NCBI GenBank assembly: GCA_031263625.1
Contig: JAISFK010000176.1
Span: 1 to 17,837, forward strand
Direction: 5' to 3'
From: Clostridiales bacterium
GTDB lineage: Bacteria > Bacillota > Clostridia > WRLR01
DNA length: 17,837 nt
The notes below the pieces were generated by a model. The model did not search any database, was not told the origin of the DNA, and saw only the letters and a program-made list of their open reading frames with translations. A program made the position numbers and the translations under genes. Positions 9,867 to 15,969 of this stretch are shown here, in pieces. Position 1 is the stretch's first letter. Each line of letters starts with the position of its first letter.

Positions 9867-10717
9867 TTTCAGAACTGTTCGCAGGCAAGCGCTGCTTTGT
9901 GTTCGCGGGGCACTACGGCAGCGGCAAGACGGAAACGGCGGTCAATTTCGCGCTCGACCTCGCGCGGGGCGGCAACAGGACGGCCATCGTGGACTTTGAC
10001 ATCGTGAACCCGTACTTTCGGGCGTCCGACGCCCGCGCCGCCCTGGAGGCCGGCGGCATACGGGTCGTGGCGTCCAGGTACGCCGGCTCCAACGTGGACG
10101 TGCCCGCGCTGCCCGCCGAGATCGGCGGGCTGTTCGAGGACAAGGGCGTAAAGGCCGTGTTTGACGTGGGCGGCGACGACATCGGCGCCAAGGCGGTGTC
10201 GCGATACCGCGAGGAGTTTGCGGCGAACGGCGCGGCCATGTTCTTCGTGGTCAACATCAGGCGGCCGATGACGGCGACGATCCCGCAGATAGAGCGGGCG
10301 TTCGCCGACATACAGGACAGCGCGAGGCTCAAATTCGACGCCATCGTGAACAACGCGAACATGCTGTCCGCCACGACCGCCGCCGATCTGGACGAAGGCC
10401 TGGACGCGGCGCTCGCGCTGTCCGACGCGCTGGGGCTGCCGGTGGCGTTCAGCGTCGTCATGCCCGGCGATGGCGGGGGCGGGGGCGGCGAAGCGCGCGC
10501 CGGCAAAGGGCCGGCAGGCGAGGGGGGCGCAGGCGAGAGCGATGGGCGCGCCGGCAAAGGGCCGGCCTGCGGCAGCAATCTGGCCTGCGGCAGCGGCTTG
10601 GCCCGCGGCGACAGGCTGCCGTGCGGCGACAGCCTTGCACCGTTCGCGGAGCGCTCCGCGAGGCTGGGGATCCCGATTTTCCGCATAGGCAAAAACATCC
10701 GAATGGATTACATATAG
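9863..10717 (+). CDS. MinD/ParA-like P-loop NTPase of unknown role
   Basis: This 284-residue protein is probably a cytosolic nucleotide-binding protein of the CobQ/MinD/ParA group. The P-loop HYGSGKTE (residues 17-24) is a plain Walker A rather than the ParA-type KGGxGK. DFDIVNPYFR (44-53) and FDVGGDD (100-106) resemble the switch and Walker B strands of this class, and the IVNNANM segment may contribute to base binding. A C-terminal insert at about 208-259 is rich in Gly and Ala and holds a cysteine-containing hexapeptide array, followed by a conserved-looking end (RLGIPIFRIGKN). The ATG at 9863 overlaps the recO stop (ATGA), so the two are probably translationally coupled. I do not recognise a defined function; a link to recO is inferred from coupling only. 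It ends the + strand housekeeping cluster. Confidence 0.85.
   Translation: MISELFAGKRCFVFAGHYGSGKTETAVNFALDLARGGNRTAIVDFDIVNPYFRASDARAALEAGGIRVVASRYAGSNVDVPALPAEIGGLFEDKGVKAVFDVGGDDIGAKAVSRYREEFAANGAAMFFVVNIRRPMTATIPQIERAFADIQDSARLKFDAIVNNANMLSATTAADLDEGLDAALALSDALGLPVAFSVVMPGDGGGGGGEARAGKGPAGEGGAGESDGRAGKGPACGSNLACGSGLARGDRLPCGDSLAPFAERSARLGIPIFRIGKNIRMDYI
10495..10566 (+). repeat. 21-bp direct repeat in the NTPase insert
   Basis: A 21-bp sequence (gcgcgccggcaaagggccgg plus one base) occurs identically at 10495-10515 and 10546-10566. The 51-bp period preserves the frame and gives RAGKGPA twice. It leads directly into the 18-bp array that follows. Confidence 0.9.
10564..10635 (+). repeat. 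18-bp tandem repeat, four units, encoding hexapeptides
   Basis: Units start at 10564, 10582, 10600 and 10618. They encode CGSNLA, CGSGLA, RGDRLP and CGDSLA (residues 236-259). The first two units are nearly identical and the last two share the gcggcgacag core. This looks like a minisatellite inside a coding region. Confidence 0.9.
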
Positions 10718-10855
10718 GCATATCATATATATAGGCATGCAGGCAGACAGGGTAGCCTAGCAGCCCAGCAGACAGACAGGGCGCATTTATTGTTTTATCA
10801 TTTTGATTTGGCGCGCGCGGGGGAGCTTGCGGAGCGCCGGGAATGGGGGATTGTT
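10718..10855 (+). promoter_or_regulatory. AT-rich gap with candidate rubrerythrin promoter
   Basis: This 138-bp gap is clearly richer in AT than its surroundings at both ends. A candidate promoter is CAGACA (10773-10778, four of six consensus positions) with TATCAT (10796-10801), spaced 17 bp. A 13-bp near-direct repeat, caggcagacaggg and cagacagacaggg, lies at 10740-10752 and 10769-10781. GGGGGA at 10845-10850 is the ribosome binding site for the next gene. I see no clear PerR-type palindrome. Confidence 0.4.
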
Positions 10856-11389
10856 ATGGAACTGAAAGGCAGCAAGACCGAGAAGAATCTGCAAGAGGCA
10901 TTTTCGGGCGAGTCTCAGGCGACGAACAAATACGCATATTTCGCGAGCGTCGCAAAAAAAGAGGGCTATGAGCAGATCGCGGGCATTTTCACGGAGGCCG
11001 CCGGCAACGAGAAGGAGCACGCGAAGCTCTGGTTCAAGCTACTGTCCGGCATAGGCGGCACGGAACAGAACCTGCAGAGCGCGATTGACGGCGAGCACAG
11101 CGAGTGGACGTCGATGTACAAGGGGTTCGAGCAGACGGCGCGCGACGAGGGCTTTGCGGCGATAGCGAACATGTTCCGCGAGGTGGCGGAGGTCGAGGAG
11201 GAGCACGAAAAGCGCTACCAGGCGCTGCTCGACAACCTGAAGGCGGGCACGGTGTTCAAAAAGGACGCCGAGACAAAATGGCGCTGCCGCAACTGCGGCT
11301 ACGTCCACACGGGGGCCTCGGCCCCGGAGCGCTGCCCCGCCTGCTCGCACCCGCAGGCGTATTTCGAGGTGGCCGCGTTCAACTACTGA
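10856..11389 (+). CDS. rbr: Rubrerythrin
   Basis: Rubrerythrin is a cytosolic non-haem di-iron peroxidase that removes hydrogen peroxide in anaerobes, taking electrons via its rubredoxin domain. The four-helix ferritin-like domain shows E19 in FSGESQA, E52-x-x-H55 (NEKEHA), further acidic residues near 80-83, and E114-x-x-H117 (EEEHEKRY). The C-terminal rubredoxin iron site is CRNC (144-147) and CPAC (160-163). The ATG at 10856 is chosen because GGGGGA sits five bases upstream and [12 protein letters not shown] is the usual family start; an ATG at 10790 in the same frame would add 22 unrelated residues. At 177 residues the length is normal and there is no low-complexity insert. It appears to be transcribed alone, and converges with pnkp. 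Confidence 0.96.
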   Translation: MELKGSKTEKNLQEAFSGESQATNKYAYFASVAKKEGYEQIAGIFTEAAGNEKEHAKLWFKLLSGIGGTEQNLQSAIDGEHSEWTSMYKGFEQTARDEGFAAIANMFREVAEVEEEHEKRYQALLDNLKAGTVFKKDAETKWRCRNCGYVHTGASAPERCPACSHPQAYFEVAAFNY

Positions 11390-11399
11390 CGCCAGGCAT

Positions 11400-11498
11400 G
11401 GCGAGGGCGGCGGCGCGCAGCCGCCAAAACGGGCGAAAGCGGCGCGCAGCCCGGCAACAGTCTGGCAACAGCCTGGCAAGGCGCGCGCCGCCCTCGCC
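11400..11498. terminator. Long imperfect inverted repeat between convergent genes
   Basis: The arm at 11400-11418 (ggcgagggcggcggcgcgc) pairs with 11481-11498 (gcgcgcgccgccctcgcc), including 12 uninterrupted base pairs and more with one bulge. The roughly 60-base loop contains a 12-bp direct repeat, cggcgcgcagcc at 11411-11422 and 11440-11451, and short ctggcaaca repeats. It lies between the stops of rubrerythrin (+) and pnkp (-), so a role in bidirectional termination is plausible, but no T-tract follows either arm. Confidence 0.45.
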
Positions 11499-11558
11499 CC
11501 GATCACATTCGTGCCGGACTGCGCCTAAACGTTACAGCTCAATGGAACCGCCGCGCCG

Positions 11559-14369
11559 TCATAGCCTTGGGTCAACCGGCTCGCTTTCCATCGCCAGCAC
11601 CCCGAACACGCACTCGTGCACGCGGTACAGCGGCTCGTTCCGCGCGAACCGCTCCAGCGCTTCCACGCCGAGCGCGAATTCGCTCAGCGCAAGGCCGCGC
11701 TTCTTCGACAGCGAGCGCTTTTTGAGCCGCGCCAAGTTGTCCCCGAGCATATACTCGGGGCCGTAGATAATCCGCAGATACTCCCGCCCCCTGCACTTGA
11801 CGGCGGGTTGCAGCAGCTCGCTTCCCTTTGTCGCGATGAAGCTGAGCGGCTTGACCACCATGCCCTCGCCGCCAGCGGCCGTCAGTTCCTCCCACCATTT
11901 CACGCCGGCGGCCACGCTGGCCTCGTCGAGCAGGCTCACGCGCAGATAGTCGGTCGCCGTGAAAATCGGATCCGCCCCCGCCATGTATTTCGCGATGGTT
12001 TCCATGTGCCAGGCGTGGCTTTCGCCGCACCAAGTCCTGCCCTCCGTCGCAAGGACGTGGAACGGCGCTATGCGGTAGTCGTCCAGGCTCTTCACGTCCC
12101 AGCAGTAGCGTCGGTAGGCGTCTGTGTACAGATCCAGCGCGGCGGCGCGGTTCTGGTAGCGTTCCAGCAGGGCGGGCAGATCGGCGTTTCGCCTGGACTG
12201 CGCTTCCGCGCTGGGCCCGTTGTAGGCCACGCCGTCGCCCGATGCTCCTCCCGTCGCGGCGGCTTGCCCGATGGCGCCAATGGCCGCGGCCAGGCCGCTG
12301 CGCCCGGCGCGCCCGGCGGGGGCGTACTGCTCTTCCAGCAGCTTCCGCGCTTTGGACGACCACGGCATGAGCTCGGCGTCGAGGCATACCCAGCCGGTGC
12401 CAAAATCGTCCCAAAAGCCGGACGCGCCCAGAACCTTTTGAAGCCGGGCCAAAATGGCGTTTTGCGTTTCGGAGTCGTCAAAAAAGTGCCGCCCGGTTCT
12501 GGTGTATATGATCCCAAAGCTGCCGTCGCTCGCCTTGAACCGCTCGGCGGCGGTTTCCGCGTCTTTGCATAGAACGATCGCCGCCCGCGAGCCCATGTGC
12601 TTCTGCTCGCACACCACCTCGCCGACGCCGCGCGACTGGTAGTAGCCGAAAGCCTCGGTGGGGTATTCCAGATAGTCCGGCAGGCTGCTCGTCTCGCAGG
12701 GGGACATGGTGGGCGGCAGATAGATCAGCCAGTGCGGGTCGGCCGCGAAGCGGCTCATAACCTCAAGCGCGGCGGCCGAGTTTTCGGCGTTGATCTTGAT
12801 GCTGCGGCGCAGGCGCGTGGAAACGTATCTCAGCCCCAGCACATCGTCAATGTTCAGTACGTCGCCAGCGCGTGGCGCCCCGCCGTCGCCGCCAGTGCCA
12901 CTGACGCCATCGGCGCTCGTTGCGCCACCCGTGCCGTCGCCGCCCGTGCCGCCGCCAGCGCCACCAGCGCCACCAGCGCCGTAGTAGCCAGTACCACTAG
13001 CGCCGCCAGCGTCCGGGGCGATGCCGTCACTGACGCCGCCAGCGTCGCTATCGCCCCCCATTGCCGGGCCCCTCGCCGCCGCGCCGCCGCCTGCGGCGGG
13101 CCCGCCCGAAACCGGCCTAGCCGGGGCGCAGTACGTCCGCTCCGCGGCGACCTGGACGATCTCTTTTTCGGGATAGCGGAACGCGGTCAGCTTGCCGCCG
13201 AACACGCAGCCGGTGTCAATGCAGTACGTGTTGTTGACCGCCTCCACGTCCGGCGCGGGCGTGTGCCCGTAGACCACGGTCGCCTTGCCCCGGTACTCGC
13301 TCGCCCACGGCAGCCGCACGGGCAGGCCGTATTCGTCGATCTCGCCGGCGGTGTCGCCGTACAGGCAGAAGTCGCGGACGCGCCCGCTGGCGCGTCCTTG
13401 GTATTTTTCTTTCAGCCCCGCGTGGGCGACCACCAGCCTGCCGCTGTCAAAAACATAGTGGCTGACAAGGCCGTCCAGAAAGGCTTTGGCCTCCTCGATA
13501 AATTCCTCGCTCTGAGCGCTGAGCTGCTCCATGGTTTCGCCGAGCCCGTGGTTAAGCTGCACGTTGGCGCCGCGCAGCTTTTTCAGCAGCCTCGCGTCAT
13601 GGTTCCCGGCGACGCAGCAGGCCGCGCCCGACCGAACCATGCCCATCACGAGGCGCAGCGCCCCGGCGCTGTCCGGCCCCCTGTCGCAGATGTCGCCGAG
13701 GAATACCGCCCTGCGCCCTTCCGGCGGCGAGGCGGCGAAATTCTCCCTGTCAACCGCGTACCCGAGCCTGCCGAGCAGGGCGCAGAGCTCGCCGTAGCAG
13801 CCGTGAACGTCGCCGATGATGTCAAACGGCCCGGCTTCGCCTTTCCGGTTGTTCCACAGCGGGACGCGGGCGATCTCGACGCCGTCAAGCTCGTCCTCGC
13901 TTTTCAGCACGTACACATAGCGAAAGCGCTCTTTGCGCAGAAAGCGGATGGAGCGGCGCAGCTGCTCGCCCTGCCGCGCGATGACGCGGCCGCCCAAATC
14001 GCGGCCGGGGCGGTTTTTGTTGCGCTCCCTGCACAGCTTTTCCGGCATGTCCAGCACGATCGCCACCGCGTGGCAGTTCTGCTCTTTCGCGAGGCGCAGC
14101 ACGGACGCGCGCGCCTCCTTTTGCACATTGGTCGCGTCTATGACGGTCAGCAGGCCCAGCTCCAGGCGCTTCCCGGCGACATAGTACAGCGCGTCGAACG
14201 CCTGCGGCGTCGCCTGCTGGTTGTTCTCGTCGTCGGACACGAGGGCGCGGAAATAGTCGGAGGACAGCACCTCCGTGGGCTTGAAGAACCGCCCGGCAAA
14301 GGTCGATTTGCCGCTGCCGGACACGCCCACCAGCGCCACCGCGGCGATTTCGGGAATCTCTATCCGCAT
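11559..14369 (-). CDS. pnkp: Polynucleotide kinase-phosphatase-ligase Pnkp, RNA repair
   Basis: Bacterial Pnkp heals and seals broken RNA: it phosphorylates 5'-OH ends, removes 2',3'-cyclic phosphates and ligates. Kinase motifs are GVSGSGKST with K21 and S22, and D38 and R41. The metallophosphatase shows GDVHG (D187, H189), GDICDRG (D226, R230), GNHD (N256, H257), HAGL and YGHTP. The ligase nucleophile is K590 in EQKHMG. The start at 14369 makes K21, D38, R41, D187 and H189 coincide with the Clostridium thermocellum Pnkp numbering I recall, and CCCCC at 14380-14384 gives a Shine-Dalgarno on the - strand; a longer in-frame start at 14501 has no support. At 936 residues it exceeds the ~870 of that homologue, mainly through Gly-rich inserts at about 420-502 (phosphatase-ligase junction) and 680-725. 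Its ATG overlaps the hen1 stop by ten bases, implying coupled translation. Confidence 0.96.
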   Translation of the reverse strand: MRIEIPEIAAVALVGVSGSGKSTFAGRFFKPTEVLSSDYFRALVSDDENNQQATPQAFDALYYVAGKRLELGLLTVIDATNVQKEARASVLRLAKEQNCHAVAIVLDMPEKLCRERNKNRPGRDLGGRVIARQGEQLRRSIRFLRKERFRYVYVLKSEDELDGVEIARVPLWNNRKGEAGPFDIIGDVHGCYGELCALLGRLGYAVDRENFAASPPEGRRAVFLGDICDRGPDSAGALRLVMGMVRSGAACCVAGNHDARLLKKLRGANVQLNHGLGETMEQLSAQSEEFIEEAKAFLDGLVSHYVFDSGRLVVAHAGLKEKYQGRASGRVRDFCLYGDTAGEIDEYGLPVRLPWASEYRGKATVVYGHTPAPDVEAVNNTYCIDTGCVFGGKLTAFRYPEKEIVQVAAERTYCAPARPVSGGPAAGGGAAARGPAMGGDSDAGGVSDGIAPDAGGASGTGYYGAGGAGGAGGGTGGDGTGGATSADGVSGTGGDGGAPRAGDVLNIDDVLGLRYVSTRLRRSIKINAENSAAALEVMSRFAADPHWLIYLPPTMSPCETSSLPDYLEYPTEAFGYYQSRGVGEVVCEQKHMGSRAAIVLCKDAETAAERFKASDGSFGIIYTRTGRHFFDDSETQNAILARLQKVLGASGFWDDFGTGWVCLDAELMPWSSKARKLLEEQYAPAGRAGRSGLAAAIGAIGQAAATGGASGDGVAYNGPSAEAQSRRNADLPALLERYQNRAAALDLYTDAYRRYCWDVKSLDDYRIAPFHVLATEGRTWCGESHAWHMETIAKYMAGADPIFTATDYLRVSLLDEASVAAGVKWWEELTAAGGEGMVVKPLSFIATKGSELLQPAVKCRGREYLRIIYGPEYMLGDNLARLKKRSLSKKRGLALSEFALGVEALERFARNEPLYRVHECVFGVLAMESEPVDPRL
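12195..12330 (-). repeat. Low-complexity insert in the Pnkp ligase domain
   Basis: About 45 residues rich in Ala and Gly (around APAGRAGRSGLAAAIGAIG) interrupt the ligase domain, between the KLLEEQY segment and LPALLERYQNRAAAL. No catalytic nucleotidyltransferase motif is visible inside it. Confidence 0.65.
12862..13110 (-). repeat. Gly-rich insert at the Pnkp phosphatase-ligase junction
   Basis: About 83 residues, mostly Gly with Ala, Ser, Thr and Asp, separate the phosphatase from the ligase domain. The DNA includes tandem 9-bp gccaccagc-type units near 12951-12980 and imperfect gccgtcgccgcc units. In ordinary homologues this junction is short, so the two halves are probably more loosely tethered here. 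Confidence 0.85.
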
Positions 14370-15928
14370 ATCGAAAACACCCCCATCTGCGTCGGCGCCC
14401 CGCGAGTTTCGTCTGCGTCGCCGATTTCGGAAAACCGCACGGCGTATCCGAATTTGCGAGCCATTTGGCCCGCCCAGTCCCGGAATTCGGCCCGCGTCCA
14501 CTCAAAGCGGTGGTCGCCGTGCCGCAGCTCGCCGCCGCGCAGGCTTTCGTAGCCGGCGTTGTACTCCCGGTTCGGAGTGGTCAGCACCACGACGGGCGGC
14601 CTGGCAAACTCGAACAGCACGCGCCCGAACGCGGCGAGGCGCGGGATGTCCAGATGCTCGACGACTTCTACGACGCAGGCCGCGTCATAGCCCGAAAACC
14701 GCGCGTCCCTGTATGTGAGCGAGCCTTGGAAAAGCTCGACCCGCTCGCGCATGGCGTCCCCGGCCCGCCCCAGCTGCAGCTTTTCGCCCGCCCGCGCGAG
14801 CGCCGCGCAGGACACGTCCGCCCCGGCGATATGCGTGAACTGGCGCTCCTTGACGAGCAGGGCCAGCAGGTTGCCGTCCCCGCAGCCGATGTCGATGACG
14901 CGTTTCGCGCCGCAGCCTTTCAGCGCGGCGACCACGCCGCCGAGGCGCCGCATATTCAGATTCGGCTTTGGGACTGGCATTTCGCCGGGTGTTTCGCCGG
15001 GCGTTTCGCTCGGCGTTTCATCTGGCTTTTCGCCGGGATTTTCGCTCGGCATTTCGCTCGGCGCCTCATCGGTTTTTTGGACGTCGGCCGCCAGCATTTC
15101 GCCGTCAGCCGCGTTGGCCGCGGCCAGGCGCTCGAACGCCATGTTCGCAAGGGAGCGCCGGCGGTACAGGTAGCGCCCCGCGATATACGCCTTTTCCGGA
15201 TGGCCGGGCAGCCAGCCCTCGCCGGCCCGCAGCAGCTTTTCCACTTCGTCCGCGCCAATCCAATAGTGCTTTTGCCTGTCGAACACGGGCATCAGCACGT
15301 AGAGATGCCTCAAAAGGTCGCGCAGGCGAACCTTTCCGCGAATGGTCAGGTTCACGTATTCGCTCTCGCCCCAGTCCGGGAATTTCTCGTCGGACACGAA
15401 CGTTTCGTAGCCGACCTCATAGCCCAGCGGCTCAAAAACGCTGCGCAGCTTCTCCTGCTCGCCCCGGCAGGGCAGCATCGCGACAGTCGCCGACAGATCC
15501 AGCGGCGAGTCGGACAGCGCCTGGCGCGCGTCCGCCCGCCCCGTCATGGCCGTGCCGTATACCTTTGAAATCGCCGTGCTCATAAAGGACGACGACACAT
15601 AGGGCCGGTCGTTGACGTAGTCGAACAGCCCGCCGCCGCCACTGTTGCCGCCGCCGCCACCGCCGTTGCCGGCGCCACCTCTGCCGTTGCCGCCGCCACC
15701 TCTGCCGTTGCCGCCGCCGCCCGCCGAGCCGGCCTTGCCGAGCGCCAGCTCGATTGGATCGATGTCCAGCAGCAGCGCCGCCGTCGTGCGCATCTCCGTC
15801 GCTTCGGGATAAAAGACATGCGCCTTCCCGTAGTTCAGCTCGAACGTCTGCGGCCGGGACGGGTTTTTATAGAGCAGGTAGCCCAAATCTGTCGCGTTCT
15901 CTCCAGTGTAGGTGATGGTCAAAAGCAT
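14360..15928 (-). CDS. hen1: RNA 3'-terminal ribose 2'-O-methyltransferase Hen1
   Basis: Bacterial Hen1 2'-O-methylates the 3' end of cleaved RNA before Pnkp ligates it, which protects the repaired site from recutting. The N-terminal region (MLLTITYTGENATDLGYLL onward) is the bacterial Hen1 domain that also assists Pnkp. The C-terminal methyltransferase has the SAM motif IDIGCGDG (345-352), the metal-binding cluster E421, E424, H425 (EVVEHL), TTPNREYN, and a RHGDH segment with H470 and H473. The start at 15928 has AGGA-like sequence just upstream on the - strand. At 522 residues it is longer than the ~465 usual because of two repeat inserts, a Gly-Asn-Arg array at about 69-98 and a Pro-Gly/Ser-Glu array at about 288-316 between the two domains. 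It overlaps pnkp by ten bases and follows the AAA+ gene by 41 bases. Confidence 0.95.
   Translation of the reverse strand: MLLTITYTGENATDLGYLLYKNPSRPQTFELNYGKAHVFYPEATEMRTTAALLLDIDPIELALGKAGSAGGGGNGRGGGGNGRGGAGNGGGGGGNSGGGGLFDYVNDRPYVSSSFMSTAISKVYGTAMTGRADARQALSDSPLDLSATVAMLPCRGEQEKLRSVFEPLGYEVGYETFVSDEKFPDWGESEYVNLTIRGKVRLRDLLRHLYVLMPVFDRQKHYWIGADEVEKLLRAGEGWLPGHPEKAYIAGRYLYRRRSLANMAFERLAAANAADGEMLAADVQKTDEAPSEMPSENPGEKPDETPSETPGETPGEMPVPKPNLNMRRLGGVVAALKGCGAKRVIDIGCGDGNLLALLVKERQFTHIAGADVSCAALARAGEKLQLGRAGDAMRERVELFQGSLTYRDARFSGYDAACVVEVVEHLDIPRLAAFGRVLFEFARPPVVVLTTPNREYNAGYESLRGGELRHGDHRFEWTRAEFRDWAGQMARKFGYAVRFSEIGDADETRGAPTQMGVFSICG
14979..15062 (-). repeat. 12-bp tandem repeat, seven units, in hen1
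   Basis: Seven consecutive 12-bp units (tttcgccgggc-like on the + strand) run from 14979, with a diverged eighth unit to 15074. On the coding strand they give tetrapeptides of the form P-G/S-E-x. The array forms the hinge between the Hen1 N-terminal domain and its methyltransferase domain. It is acidic and Pro-rich, unlike the Ala/Gly linkers elsewhere. Confidence 0.92.
15633..15716 (-). repeat. 21-bp tandem repeat, four units, in hen1
   Basis: Units begin at 15633, 15654, 15675 and 15696; the last two are identical. They encode heptapeptides of the form GGGGNGR, GGAGNGG or GGGGNSG. The array interrupts the Hen1 N-terminal domain between the DIDPIELALGKA segment and FDYVNDRPYVSSSFMS, both conserved in the family. 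Confidence 0.9.
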
Positions 15929-15969
15929 ATCCTGCGCGCTCCTTTAATAGCAACAATAGCAACAGTATA

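Noticed and set aside
10600..10611. RGD peptide in the NTPase repeat as a possible adhesion motif
   Set aside because: The protein has no signal peptide and the RGD arises from drift in one unit of an 18-bp repeat, so it is probably chance.
14370..14501. Longer N-terminus for Pnkp
   Set aside because: It overlaps the Hen1 methyltransferase domain and encodes an Arg-rich shadow. The start at 14369 puts K21, D38, R41, D187 and H189 at the positions I recall for characterised Pnkp.
12597..14552. A 651-codon open frame on the + strand opposite pnkp
   Set aside because: Pnkp on the - strand has complete kinase, phosphatase and ligase motifs. The + strand translation has no recognisable domain and is an antisense shadow.
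14979..15062. Regular short repeats that might suggest a CRISPR array
   Set aside because: Units are 12 bp, contiguous with no spacers, and lie inside the Hen1 reading frame. They are coding tandem repeats.
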